This document shows positions 6,962 through 15,300 of a stretch of DNA of 19,321 bases, one piece after another. Source of the DNA: JBGPOS01 sp041488155 (lineage in GTDB: Bacteria; Chloroflexota; Dehalococcoidia; Tepidiformales; Tepidiformaceae); contig JBGPOS010000070.1 of NCBI GenBank assembly GCA_041488155.1, positions 1 to 19,321 on the forward strand, written 5' to 3'. The position numbers were made by a program, and so were the translations under genes. Position 1 is the stretch's first letter, and each line of letters begins with the position of its first letter. The notes beneath the pieces were generated by a model. It searched no databases. It worked only from the letters and a program-made list of their open reading frames with translations, and was not told the origin of the DNA.

Positions 6962-9900
6962 CCCGCGACGTACTCGGCGAGTGTCGCGACCGCGTAGTCC
7001 GCCCGGCGGGCCAGGGCCTCGATGGCGGCTCGCGCCGTGTCGATCGCAGTGAAGCACGGGATCCGCTTTTCCGCTGCCGCCCGTCGAATGTGGAACCCGT
7101 CCCGCAACGACCCCGTCAAACGCCCCTCAGGCGTGTTGATCACGCACTGCACGGTCCCGTCGTTGATCACGTCCACTACGTTCGGGTGGGACCCGCTCAG
7201 CACCTTTGTCACGGCAGTTACCGGCAACCCAAGCGCCGCGATCATCTTGCTGGTGCCTTCCGTGGCGAACAGAGAATAGCCAACAGCGTCCAGCTGCCGA
7301 ATCAGTGGCAGCGCTTCCGCCTTCGTCGCGTCGCTGATGCTCAGCAGGATCGCCGCGTTCGGGGTGAGCGCCATGTCCGACGCAAGCAGCGCCTTCGCCA
7401 GGGCCCCCTCAAACGTCCGGTCGATGCCCATGACCTCCCCGGTGCTCTTCATCTCAGGCCCGAGGTAGGTGTCCACCCCAATGAGCTTCGACATCGAAAA
7501 CACGGGCGCCTTAATGGCAACCAGGTCGCGTTCGGGCCAGAGCCCCGATGGGTATCCAGCAGCCTTCAGGCTCTGTCCGAGCATTGCCCCCACCGCGAGC
7601 TGCACCATCGGCACTCCGGTAACCTTGGACAGGAACGGCACGGTACGGCTGGCTCGCGGGTTCACCTCAAGCACGAAGACCCGCGCCCCCTGGCCTTCGA
7701 GCCGCGGCAGCACCACGTACTGGATGTTCGTGAGCCCGATAGCTCCCAGCCCGAGCACGATCCGCTCGGTGTAGTCGCGAATAGCTTCGCGCTCCTCGGC
7801 ATCGAGGTGTCGCGGCGGATACACCGCCATCGAATCTCCGGAATGCACCCCCGCTGGTTCGATGTGTTCCAAGATTCCAGGGATCAGCACCGCCTCCCCG
7901 TCGCAGATGGCGTCGACTTCGACCTCGCGGCCCTCGAGGAACTTGTCGATGAGGATCGGCTTCCCCTGCGCCACCTCCGCTGCTTGCGCCACGAAACCGA
8001 CGAGTTCCGTCGCGTTCTGAACCACCTCCATCGCCCGCCCGCCCAGCACGTACGAGGGGCGGACCAGCACCGGGTAGCCGATGGCCTGCGCCGTCTTCAC
8101 GGCGTCCTCTATCGAAAGGATGGCAGCGCCCGGCGGCTGCGGGATGCCGAGGTCTTGCAAGAACCTTTCGAACAGCCGCCGATCCTCCGCCACGTCGATC
8201 GTGTCCGCGCTCGAACCAATGATCGGCAGGGAGGAGCGGCGCAGCGCTTCAGCCAGGTTGATCGCGGTTTGTCCCCCGAACTGGACGATGCTCGCAGGAG
8301 GATTCTCCCCCTCACCCCACTCGTTCTCGATGATGTCCCGCACGGCCTCTTCGTCGAGGGGTTCGAAGTAAAGCCGGTCGCTCGTGTCGAAGTCTGTCGA
8401 CACCGTCTCCGGATTGGAATTAATCATGATCGACCGCAGCCCGGCCTTCTGTAGCGCCCAGGCAGCGTGCACGCTGGCGTAGTCGAACTCGATCCCCTGC
8501 CCGATTCGTATGGGGCCGCTGCCAATGACAACGGCTCCCTCGCCTGGCTTCGCGATTGCCTCGTTCTCGTCCTCGTAGGTGCTGTAGAAGTACGGCGTCA
8601 CCGCATCGAACTCCGCTGCGCACGTGTCCACCATCTTGAACACCGGGCGCAGACCCCACTCATGTCGCTGAGCGCGTACGCGCTCCGGCAACCTGTCGGC
8701 CAGCTGACCCACCATCTCGTCGCTGAACCCAAGTAGTTTCGCGTCCCGCATCAGGTCCCGGTGGAGAGGTTCGTTCAGCAGCCTGCGTTCCATCGCCACG
8801 ATGTTCTGAAGCCGGTCAATGAACCACGGGTCGATGCTCGTGTGCCGGCTCAAGTCCATCGTTTGCGCGCCCCGCCGTATCGCCGCCATCAGCGCCCACA
8901 GGCGCTCGTCCGTCGCGTGCAGGGGGAATTCGGCCCCGTCGCGCCACTCGGGTCGCTCCCAAAGCAAACTTCGGCCTCCCACCTCGAGCGAACGCACAGC
9001 TTTGTTCAGCGCCGCTTCGAACGTCCGGTCGATGGCCATCACCTCGCCGGTAGCCTTCATCTGCGTCCCAAGCGTCCGGTCACCAAGGGCGAACTTGTCG
9101 AAGGGCCACCGCGGGATCTTCACGACGCAGTAATCCAAAGCCGGCTCGAACGCGGCTGTTGTCCTCTGCGTGACCGCATTCGGGATCTGGTCCAGGGTCT
9201 TTCCGCAGGCGATCTTCGCCGCCACCCGCGCAATTGGGTATCCCGTTGCCTTCGAAGCCAGCGCCGATGATCGCGACACCCGTGGGTTCACCTCGATCAC
9301 GTAATAGGGCAGCGGCTGCGAACTGTCCCCCTCCCAGTCGTGGACGTCCTTTCGGGGCGCCAGTGCGAATTGCACGTTGCATCCGCCCTCGATGCCCAGC
9401 TCCTCGATGATTCGCAGGCTTGCGGAACGTAGTTGCTGGTAGTCTTTGTCGCTGAGCGTCTGAGAGGGCGCCACCACGATGGAGTCACCCGTGTGGATCC
9501 CCATCGGGTCCAGGTTCTCCATGTTGCAAATCGTGATGCAGTTGCCGGCACTGTCCCGCATCACCTCGTACTCCACTTCCTTCCAGCCCAGCAGATTCCG
9601 TTCGACCAGGACCTGCCCGATTGGGCTCGCCGCGAGCCCCTTCTCGGCCACTGCCCGGAGTTGCTCCGCGGTGAACGCCATCCCGCCACCCGTTCCCCCC
9701 AGCGTATACGCCGGACGGATCACCACTGGCAGCCCGATTTCCTCTCCCGCGGCCTGGCACTCGGCAAGCGTGTGACAGATTGCGCTCTCCAACACCGGCT
9801 CGCCGAGCTTCGCCAGCAGGTCGCGGAACAGCTCCCGGTCCTCTGCCCGCCGAATCGTCTCCAACGGTGTGCCGAGCAGGCGCACCTTGTACCGGTCGAG

Positions 9901-10209
9901 CACTCCCGCCTCTGCGAGTTCGACCGCCAGGTTCAGCCCGGTTTGGCCGCCGAGCGTCGGCAACAGGCCCTCCGGTCGCTCGCGCTCGATGATCCGCTCG
10001 ATCACCTCCACGGTAAGCGGTTCAATATAAACCGCGTCAGCTACGTCGAGGTCGGTCATGATCGTCGCCGGGTTGGAATTCACGAGGATGCTCCGCACAC
10101 CCTCCTCTCGCATCGCCTTGCACGCCTGCGTCCCCGCGTAATCGAATTCAGCAGCCTGCCCGATGACGATCGGTCCCGAGCCGATGATCAACACACTCGC
10201 AGGCTTCAT
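6958..10209 (-). CDS. carB: Carbamoyl phosphate synthetase large subunit
   Basis: 1083 aa, full length for the family (about 1070). The two homologous synthetase halves are visible. The first opens with GSGPIVIGQAAEFDYAGTQA and the second with GSGPIRIGQGIEFDYASVHA, each followed by an ATP-grasp domain (with EVNPRVSRSSALASKATGYP and EVNPRASRTVPFLSKVTGVP). A C-terminal MGS-like allosteric domain of about 130 residues contains FATEGTSKMI and NTPEG. It makes carbamoyl phosphate from bicarbonate, two ATP and ammonia delivered by CarA. The ATG at 10209 has a GAGG about 8 bases upstream. The gene is separated from carA by two unrelated genes and overlaps pyrK by 4 bp. Confidence 0.98.
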   Translation of the reverse strand: MKPASVLIIGSGPIVIGQAAEFDYAGTQACKAMREEGVRSILVNSNPATIMTDLDVADAVYIEPLTVEVIERIIERERPEGLLPTLGGQTGLNLAVELAEAGVLDRYKVRLLGTPLETIRRAEDRELFRDLLAKLGEPVLESAICHTLAECQAAGEEIGLPVVIRPAYTLGGTGGGMAFTAEQLRAVAEKGLAASPIGQVLVERNLLGWKEVEYEVMRDSAGNCITICNMENLDPMGIHTGDSIVVAPSQTLSDKDYQQLRSASLRIIEELGIEGGCNVQFALAPRKDVHDWEGDSSQPLPYYVIEVNPRVSRSSALASKATGYPIARVAAKIACGKTLDQIPNAVTQRTTAAFEPALDYCVVKIPRWPFDKFALGDRTLGTQMKATGEVMAIDRTFEAALNKAVRSLEVGGRSLLWERPEWRDGAEFPLHATDERLWALMAAIRRGAQTMDLSRHTSIDPWFIDRLQNIVAMERRLLNEPLHRDLMRDAKLLGFSDEMVGQLADRLPERVRAQRHEWGLRPVFKMVDTCAAEFDAVTPYFYSTYEDENEAIAKPGEGAVVIGSGPIRIGQGIEFDYASVHAAWALQKAGLRSIMINSNPETVSTDFDTSDRLYFEPLDEEAVRDIIENEWGEGENPPASIVQFGGQTAINLAEALRRSSLPIIGSSADTIDVAEDRRLFERFLQDLGIPQPPGAAILSIEDAVKTAQAIGYPVLVRPSYVLGGRAMEVVQNATELVGFVAQAAEVAQGKPILIDKFLEGREVEVDAICDGEAVLIPGILEHIEPAGVHSGDSMAVYPPRHLDAEEREAIRDYTERIVLGLGAIGLTNIQYVVLPRLEGQGARVFVLEVNPRASRTVPFLSKVTGVPMVQLAVGAMLGQSLKAAGYPSGLWPERDLVAIKAPVFSMSKLIGVDTYLGPEMKSTGEVMGIDRTFEGALAKALLASDMALTPNAAILLSISDATKAEALPLIRQLDAVGYSLFATEGTSKMIAALGLPVTAVTKVLSGSHPNVVDVINDGTVQCVINTPEGRLTGSLRDGFHIRRAAAEKRIPCFTAIDTARAAIEALARRADYAVATLAEYVAG

Positions 10210-10311
10210 CGCCCGGCCTCGCTTTCAACGGCCGGCGCGCGAGAGCTCCGAACTGAAGCTGCCGGGAGGCGAATCGCCGGTCCGGATGTCGCGAATCTCT
10301 CAGTCATCGCT
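10210..10311 (-). other. 102-bp gap inside the pyr operon before carB
   Basis: This is the only non-overlapping junction of the operon. It contains the carB Shine-Dalgarno (GAGG) and a small near-palindrome, ggcga-a-tcgcc, at about 10268-10278. I do not see a PyrR-binding consensus, a terminator with U-run, or a convincing promoter here. It may act as an mRNA processing or internal regulatory site, but nothing proves it. Confidence 0.3.
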
Positions 10312-10800
10312 CTACCTGGGCCGGCCCTGTTGGCGAAGAAACGTCTTGCCGGCCTGCCGCCGCACCGGGCGAAGGATGAAGACCAGCAGGACGAACGGCA
10401 CCAGGAGCAACCGGTCCTCCGCCAGCAGGAAGACAGCGGACTCGGCCGATCCCATTACGGCTCCGACTAAGGCAGGCACGACGTAATGACCCGGGTCGCT
10501 GCGTTCGTCGCGCAGCAGGCCGAGCGCCAAAACCAGCATGAAGAAGCCGCTTATCAGCAGTGCCGCTGCGAACAGCCGAGCCAGTGCCCGTCCGGCGTCG
10601 CCTACTATCAGAGACGAACCAAGGAACGACGTGGCAAAGAAGACGGCAGCCATCGTTGCCGCGGTCGCCGCCAGCGTAAGAAGAAAGTCCGGCACCACAG
10701 TCGCGGGCCGCCCCCTCTGAGTGGGAGCGTTGTTGCGCCGGCTTTGGCCCCCGGCTGGCCCCTTCCGAGACTGATCGCTGCGAGATTTCGCGCGGGCCAC
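10312..10800 (-). CDS. Hypothetical membrane protein inside the pyr operon
   Basis: 162 aa with a GTG start at 10800 that directly abuts the stop of the GNAT gene (TAG then GTG). I do not recognise a family. The first about 35 residues are basic and polar (many Arg, Lys, Ser, Gly, Gln). Four hydrophobic segments follow at about 37-60, 73-96, 106-126 and 130-145, and the protein ends in a basic tail (RPVRRQAGKTFLRQQGRPR). That composition suggests a small four-helix inner-membrane protein with cytoplasmic basic ends. No catalytic or transport motif is apparent. Its place between carA and carB means it would be expressed with pyrimidine synthesis genes; a direct role in the pathway is only a guess. 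Confidence 0.7.
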   Translation of the reverse strand: MARAKSRSDQSRKGPAGGQSRRNNAPTQRGRPATVVPDFLLTLAATAATMAAVFFATSFLGSSLIVGDAGRALARLFAAALLISGFFMLVLALGLLRDERSDPGHYVVPALVGAVMGSAESAVFLLAEDRLLLVPFVLLVFILRPVRRQAGKTFLRQQGRPR

Positions 10801-11250
10801 CTAAAGTGGCAACTCGAACGACATTTCGGGGTTGCGCAGCGGCACCATCGCCCCGATCGACGACAGGAAGCTCAGGGCCGCCTCGTTGCCTTCAGGCAGC
10901 CGGCCTCGAATCCGCCTGTAGCCTCGTTCGCGGGCGAACTCCAGCAGCAGCTCGGCCAGGTCCGTCGCGAGACCTCGGCGGCGATGGTCGGGCAACACCC
11001 AGACCCCGAGCAGGCCTGTGTCCGGCTCCACCGTGTTGAAATCGAGACCGCCGAAAGCCACCAGGATGCTGCCGTCGTAGGCAACCACCAGCGTTCCCTG
11101 GTCGCCCAGGCGACGGATCCACTCTTTCGCCCGGTCGGCGTCAAAGTCCGCTGGCAGACCGACGTTCTCCGCTTTGAGCGCGCGCACGATCGCTGCAATG
11201 CCCTTGGCGTCGTCCAGGGTGGCGCGCCGTTGCTCCGTGTCCCTCGTCAT
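10801..11250 (-). CDS. GNAT-family N-acetyltransferase inside the pyr operon
   Basis: 149 aa. The ATG at 11250 overlaps the carA stop as ATGA and has a strong GGAGGAG Shine-Dalgarno. The GNAT fold is shown by LGVWVLPDHRRRGLATDLAE (about residues 81-100). Its HRRRGLA is the Q/RxxGxG/A acetyl-CoA pyrophosphate-binding loop on motif A. The N-terminal DDAKGIAAIVRAL helix and the C-terminal EAALSFLSSIGAM segment (the position of the usual NxxAxxfYxk-like motif) complete the fold. The acceptor substrate cannot be inferred. Its coupling to carA shows co-expression with carbamoyl phosphate synthesis. A regulatory protein-acetylating role is possible, but an unrelated passenger gene is equally likely. 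Confidence 0.9.
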   Translation of the reverse strand: MTRDTEQRRATLDDAKGIAAIVRALKAENVGLPADFDADRAKEWIRRLGDQGTLVVAYDGSILVAFGGLDFNTVEPDTGLLGVWVLPDHRRRGLATDLAELLLEFARERGYRRIRGRLPEGNEAALSFLSSIGAMVPLRNPEMSFELPL

Positions 11251-12341
11251 GGCACTCCTCCAGCCACCAGGGCCATCATCTCTATGAACCGGTCGAAAAT
11301 GCCCGTGTTGTCCAGCGGGCCGGGGCTGGCCTCTGAATGATACTGGATGGTGATCAGAGGCTCGGTTCGCAGGCCGATTCCTTCAACGGTGTGGTCGTTC
11401 AAGCTGACGTAGCTCACGAAGGCCGCTGATTCCAGTCCCGCCGGGTCGACCGCGTAGCCGTGGTTCTGAGCCGTGATCGTGACTCGTCCGGTCGCCGTTT
11501 CCTGCACCGGGTGATTGCCTCCCCGGTGCCCGAATGGAAGCTTGAACGTCGCTGCCCCGAGCGCTTGCGCAGCCACCTGGTGCCCCAGACAGATGCCAAG
11601 AATCGGCACTCGCCCAATGAGCCGTCGTGCCTCGGCCACCATCAGCTCCAGGAGACGGGGGTCGCCCGGGCCGGGCGAAAGCACAACGCCGTCTGGCCGG
11701 GCCGCCAGCAGCTCCTCAGCGCTCGCCGACGCCGGGAAAACCCGCACCTCGCACCCTCGCGCCGAAAGCGACCGCATAATGTTCCGCTTCACGCCCCCGT
11801 CAAGCAGGGCGATTCGTCGAAACGCCACGGCAGGCTGAGTCCAGTTGTAGGCGTGGTCGGTCGTAACCGACGCGACCCAGTTCACGTCGTCGTAACCCGG
11901 AAGCGCTCGTAGCCGAATCAGCGCTTCAGTCGCCGATTCGTGCGTTGTTATGGTCCCTGGCATCACCCCGTCCCGGCGAATGCGCCGCGCGACCGCCCTC
12001 GTGTCCACGCCCTCGATGCCCACGACTCCCCGCCGCGCCAGGTAGTCATTGAGCGTTCCAGTCGATCGGATGTGGCTAGGAAAGGTCGTGGCCTCCCGCA
12101 CGATCAGTCCGGCCGGCTGAATTCGGCCGGACTCCTCCACCGCCTCATCGACGCCGTAGTTGCCGATGAGGGGATAGGTGAGCACCAACAACTGTCCGGC
12201 GTAGGACGGGTCCGTGAGCATCTCCTGGTATCCAGTCATCGACGTGTTGAACACAACTTCGCCGTCAGCATGTCCCTCTGCGCCGATCGACCGGCCGCGG
12301 AACACCCCTCCGTCTGCAAGCACCAGCAACGCCTCAGGCAT
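11247..12341 (-). CDS. carA: Carbamoyl phosphate synthetase small (glutaminase) subunit
   Basis: 364 aa from the ATG at 12341, which overlaps the pyrC stop by 8 bp and has GGAG 8 bases upstream; the longer open frame (to 12395) is inside pyrC. The N-terminal CPSase small-chain domain (NTSMTGYQEMLTDPSYAGQ at 32-50, TYPLIGNYG at 55-63) is followed by a class I glutamine amidotransferase domain. The domain has nucleophile C251 in GICLGHQ and H335 and E337 in YHSEASPGP. It hydrolyses glutamine and channels ammonia to CarB. Unlike the common order, carA and carB are split here by a GNAT gene and a membrane-protein gene. Confidence 0.98.
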   Translation of the reverse strand: MPEALLVLADGGVFRGRSIGAEGHADGEVVFNTSMTGYQEMLTDPSYAGQLLVLTYPLIGNYGVDEAVEESGRIQPAGLIVREATTFPSHIRSTGTLNDYLARRGVVGIEGVDTRAVARRIRRDGVMPGTITTHESATEALIRLRALPGYDDVNWVASVTTDHAYNWTQPAVAFRRIALLDGGVKRNIMRSLSARGCEVRVFPASASAEELLAARPDGVVLSPGPGDPRLLELMVAEARRLIGRVPILGICLGHQVAAQALGAATFKLPFGHRGGNHPVQETATGRVTITAQNHGYAVDPAGLESAAFVSYVSLNDHTVEGIGLRTEPLITIQYHSEASPGPLDNTGIFDRFIEMMALVAGGVP

Positions 12342-13659
12342 GGGCGAACTCCACGGTGTGAGCCAGCTTGCCCCCAACCACGACCGCCCGCACACGTCCG
12401 GTCAGAGGCTGCCCGTGTAGAGGAGTGTTTCTCCCTCGTGATGCGAAGTTGGCCGCGTCCACGAGCCAGCGCTCCGCCGGGTCGAACACCACCACGTCGC
12501 CCGACACACCCGGCGCAAGCGCCCCCGCTCCCGGTGAAATCCGCCCGATCCCGAATGCCGCCACGGGGCCTGCCGTTAGCGCCCGCAAGGCCCGGCCAAG
12601 GTCGAGTTCGCCTCGCTCCACCAGCGTCATGACTGTGCCCAGGGCGGTCTCGATGCAGCTAATACCGAAGGCAGCGCGATCGAACTCGCACAGCTTGTCT
12701 TCAATCGCGTGCGGCGCATGGTCGGTGGCGATCGCGTCGATCGTGCCGTCGTTCAATCCCCGAAGCAGCGCCTGGCGATCGGCTTCAGTCCTTAACGGCG
12801 GATTGACCTTCGCGTTCGTGTCGTAGGCCGCTACCGGACCCGGCCCGAATACCGCATCTTCCGTCAAGAACAGGTGGCTCGGCGTCACCTCACAGGTAAC
12901 AGGCAATCCTCGCTCCTTCGCGGCCGCAATGAGCGCCAATCCCCGCGCGCTGGTGACGTGCGCGACATGAAGATGGCATCCCGTGGTCTCGCTCAGGGCG
13001 ATGTTGCGCGCGATGGCGCTCACCTCGGCCGCGACCGGCTGCCCGACGAGGCCCAACCGCTCGCTAATGCGCCCCTCGTTCACCGTCCCGCCGCCGCTCA
13101 ACACAGGGTCGTCGCAATGCTCAGAGACCGGCAGTCCCAGCGCCGCTGCGAACTCCATCGCATGGCGGAGGAGGCGCCCATCCGCCACCGGGCTCCCATC
13201 GTCACTGAACGCCACGCAACCCGCGTCGGCCAGCTCCGACAGCTCGGCAAGTTCCTTCCCCTCGCGCCGTCTTGTTACGCATCCGATAGGCAACACTCGC
13301 ACGCGGGCGTCTCGGGCAATCGTCTCCAGGAGAGCCTGCACCACCGTCGCAGAATCGGGTGCCGGCAACGTATTCGGCATCGCGCAGACTGTCGTGAACC
13401 CGCCCTTCAAGGCTGCAAGCGTCTCCGTGGCGATCGTGCCCTTCTGCTCGAAACCAGGTTCCCTGAGGTGCGTGTGCAGGTCCACAAAACCGGGAGTGAC
13501 GATCGAGTTTCGCGCGTCGATTACATTCGCACCGGCTGCGTCGATCTCTGGCGCGATGCGCGCGATTACTCCCCCCTCGATGAGCACGTCGAGCCGCGCA
13601 TCGACGCCCGCGCCGGGGTCTAGCACGCGGCCGCCACGAATGAGCAATGTCTCGCTCAC
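12334..13659 (-). CDS. pyrC: Dihydroorotase, type I
   Basis: 441 aa from a GTG at 13659 that overlaps the pyrB stop (GTGA, 4 bp) with GGCGAGG just upstream; the open frame continues to 14223 only as an overlap of pyrB. It converts carbamoyl aspartate to dihydroorotate. Amidohydrolase metal ligands are in place: DLHTHLREPG (H62, H64) at 60-69, D153 in FSDDG, H181 in SEHCDD, H234 in LHVAHVTS and D313 in ATDHAPH. The aspartate at 153 in place of a carboxylated lysine is typical of the type I, ATCase-associated branch that may work in complex with PyrB. This arrangement next to pyrB fits a DHOase-ATCase complex, though that is inference. Confidence 0.97.
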   Translation of the reverse strand: MSETLLIRGGRVLDPGAGVDARLDVLIEGGVIARIAPEIDAAGANVIDARNSIVTPGFVDLHTHLREPGFEQKGTIATETLAALKGGFTTVCAMPNTLPAPDSATVVQALLETIARDARVRVLPIGCVTRRREGKELAELSELADAGCVAFSDDGSPVADGRLLRHAMEFAAALGLPVSEHCDDPVLSGGGTVNEGRISERLGLVGQPVAAEVSAIARNIALSETTGCHLHVAHVTSARGLALIAAAKERGLPVTCEVTPSHLFLTEDAVFGPGPVAAYDTNAKVNPPLRTEADRQALLRGLNDGTIDAIATDHAPHAIEDKLCEFDRAAFGISCIETALGTVMTLVERGELDLGRALRALTAGPVAAFGIGRISPGAGALAPGVSGDVVVFDPAERWLVDAANFASRGRNTPLHGQPLTGRVRAVVVGGKLAHTVEFAHA

Positions 13660-14639
13660 GGCCGCCTCGCCGTCACCATCAGATAGAGCAACGCCATCCG
13701 CACAGCCACCCCGTTCGTGACTTGCTCCTCGATGACTGACCCCAACCCGTGCGCGATCTCCGGCGCTATCTCGATCCCTTCGTTCATCGGCCCGGGGTGC
13801 ATGACGAGCGCACCTGGGTTCGCAAGTCCAAGCCTGCGGCCATTGAGCTGGTAGCCCCGGATGTACTCCCGCAGTGAAGGGATGAGCCCACCCTCCTGCC
13901 GCTCTTTCTGGATCCGGAGCGCCATCACCACATCCGCGCCCCTGAGCGCCGCATCGAAATCGGTCGTTACTTCGCAACTGCCGTGCTCTCCTGCCAGCGT
14001 CAACGTTCCAGGCACGAGTGTCGGCGGCCCGCAGAGAACAACCTGCGCACCCGCAGCGATCAGTGTCCATACATTCGAACGGGCGACCCGGCTGTGGAGC
14101 ACGTCGCCCACAATCAGCACTTTCTTTCCTGCCATGCTGCCGATGTGGCGCCGCATCGTGAACAGGTCGAGCAACGCCTGCGTCGGATGCGCGTGCGTCC
14201 CATCCCCCCCGTTTATCACGCACGCCGACGTATGCCGCGCCGCGATGTAGGGTGCCCCCGAACTCCCGTGCCGCATTACCACCACGTCCGCCCCGATCGC
14301 TTCCAGCGTCCGAATGGTGTCGATCAGCGACTCGCCTTTCTCAACGCTGCTTCCCGAAGCCGTCAGGTTAACCACGTCCGCCCCCAGCGACTTCGCCGCA
14401 ACTTCGAAACTCGCCCTGGTACGCGTGCTCTGCTCGTAGAAAAGCGTCACCACCGTCGCCCCACGCAACGTCGCCACCTTCCCCATCGGCCGCGACCGCA
14501 CTTCATGCATCGCTTCCGCGGTCTCCATCACCAGCTCAATCTCCTCGATTGAAAGCGTGTCCGTGTCCAGGAGGTCTTTCGCCTTCCAGCGGGATGCGGT
14601 ACCGGTCGTTGGCGCGCCCTGCTCCGTCGCCTCAAGCAT
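13656..14639 (-). CDS. pyrB: Aspartate carbamoyltransferase catalytic subunit
   Basis: 327 aa from the ATG at 14639, which lies inside the pyrR stop region (8-bp overlap) behind GGAGG at 7 bases. It condenses carbamoyl phosphate with aspartate. Motifs are FYEQSTRTRASFE (67-79, the carbamoyl-phosphate site), RHGSSGAP (123-130), HAHPTQALLDLF (149-160) and LVMHPGPMNEGIE (278-290). Length and motifs are ordinary for the family; the N-terminal about 18 residues are a short extension. No pyrI regulatory subunit is present, so allosteric control by nucleotides in the enterobacterial manner is not expected. Regulation is likely through PyrR on the operon mRNA. Confidence 0.98.
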   Translation of the reverse strand: MLEATEQGAPTTGTASRWKAKDLLDTDTLSIEEIELVMETAEAMHEVRSRPMGKVATLRGATVVTLFYEQSTRTRASFEVAAKSLGADVVNLTASGSSVEKGESLIDTIRTLEAIGADVVVMRHGSSGAPYIAARHTSACVINGGDGTHAHPTQALLDLFTMRRHIGSMAGKKVLIVGDVLHSRVARSNVWTLIAAGAQVVLCGPPTLVPGTLTLAGEHGSCEVTTDFDAALRGADVVMALRIQKERQEGGLIPSLREYIRGYQLNGRRLGLANPGALVMHPGPMNEGIEIAPEIAHGLGSVIEEQVTNGVAVRMALLYLMVTARRP

Positions 14640-15180
14640 GGGTCGCCTCCTCGCCGAAAATGTAGACACCGTCGTCGCCATCGACCTCCGCCAGGCGAAC
14701 CTGAACCGACTGGACGAGCGCCGTCGGGATATTCTTGCCCACGAAGTCTGGCCGGATTGGTAGCTCCCGGTGTCCGCGGTCGATGAACACCGCGAGCCGC
14801 ACCCGTGCCGGCCTGCCGTAGTCGATGAGTGCGTCCATCGCGGCCCGAATGCTTCTCCCGGTGAAGAGCACATCGTCCACCAGGACAACCGTCGCGCCTT
14901 CGATCCCGGCCGGCATCTCGCTCGGGCGCACGGGTGGCGGCTCTTCCCGCAGCGTTACGTCGTCCCGGTATAAACCGATGTCGAGACGCCCCACAGGCAC
15001 CCTGACGCCTTCGAACTCCTCGATCGCCCGTGCCAGCCGCAACGCCAGCGGATACCCGCGGCTCAAGAGGCCGACGAGGATCAGGTGGCCGGTGCCGCTG
15101 TTGTTCTCCACGATTTCGTGGGCAAGCCGACGCACCGTCCGGGCAATTTCGTCCGGGCCGAGCAGTCGTTCGCGGCTCAT
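14632..15180 (-). CDS. pyrR: Bifunctional pyr operon regulator / uracil phosphoribosyltransferase PyrR
   Basis: 182 aa, the usual length. The PRPP-binding loop VVLVDDVLFTGRS (98-110) is intact. An N-terminal LVGLLSRGYPLALRLA segment and GRLDIGLYRDD (65-74) are typical of PyrR. The protein binds UMP and then a conserved hairpin in pyr mRNA leaders, reducing expression, and many members also have weak UPRTase activity. It is the first gene of the operon, and a PyrR-binding-loop match and a terminator lie in its own leader, so it should be autoregulated. Its Shine-Dalgarno (GGGGGAGG) is 8 bases from the ATG and is part of the terminator's 3' arm. Confidence 0.97.
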   Translation of the reverse strand: MSRERLLGPDEIARTVRRLAHEIVENNSGTGHLILVGLLSRGYPLALRLARAIEEFEGVRVPVGRLDIGLYRDDVTLREEPPPVRPSEMPAGIEGATVVLVDDVLFTGRSIRAAMDALIDYGRPARVRLAVFIDRGHRELPIRPDFVGKNIPTALVQSVQVRLAEVDGDDGVYIFGEEATHA

Positions 15181-15181
15181 G

Positions 15182-15213
15182 AAAAACGCCTCCCCCTCGA
15201 ACGTGGGCAGGCG
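15182..15213 (-). terminator. Intrinsic terminator in the pyrR leader
   Basis: The minus-strand RNA reads CGCCTGCCC, a 9-base loop, then GGGGAGGCG and five U residues. The stem has eight pairs with one G-G mismatch. The U-run ends one base before the pyrR ATG. The 3' arm also contains the pyrR Shine-Dalgarno, so the hairpin would both stop transcription and hide the ribosome site. This is the expected effector of PyrR attenuation. Confidence 0.75.
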
Positions 15214-15245
15214 TAGCTTGACATCCAGGCGTGGTGGCCGGGCAT

Positions 15246-15283
15246 ACCGGCGCCTCCTCCCTTGCCTGCCTCACAGGACCGGC
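15246..15283 (-). promoter_or_regulatory. PyrR-binding loop (anti-antiterminator) of the pyr operon leader
   Basis: On the minus strand, 15280 to 15267 reads GGTCCTGTGAGGCA and fits the PyrR-binding consensus ARUCCNGNGAGGYU except at its ends. Around it, GCCGGU at 15283-15278 pairs with GCCGGU at 15251-15246 as a lower stem with G-U ends. A small CCUG/CAGG hairpin displays UGAGG, and a purine-rich AAGGGAGGAGG forms the internal bulge. This is the classic PyrR-site layout. GGCAGGC at 15270-15264 is perfectly complementary to GCCTGCC at 15212-15206 in the terminator's 5' arm, so binding of PyrR would free the terminator. Confidence 0.75.
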
Positions 15284-15300
15284 TTAAAGGGCTCCTTGAA

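Noticed and set aside
7090..8454. A 454-codon plus-strand open frame inside carB
   Set aside because: It is a shadow of the carB codons on the opposite strand: His/Arg/Leu-rich, with no recognisable domain.
10284..10297. A 14-base match, ggatgtcgcgaatc, also found at 18375-18388, both in spacers
   Set aside because: About one such match is expected by chance in a 19-kb window, and there is no extended similarity around it.
9433..10470. A 345-codon plus-strand frame over the carB start and the membrane-protein gene
   Set aside because: It is antisense to well-supported genes and has no start signal or domain.
13660..14223. A 188-residue N-terminal extension of dihydroorotase
   Set aside because: It lies wholly in pyrB in another frame; the GTG at 13659 overlapping the pyrB stop with a Shine-Dalgarno is the natural start.
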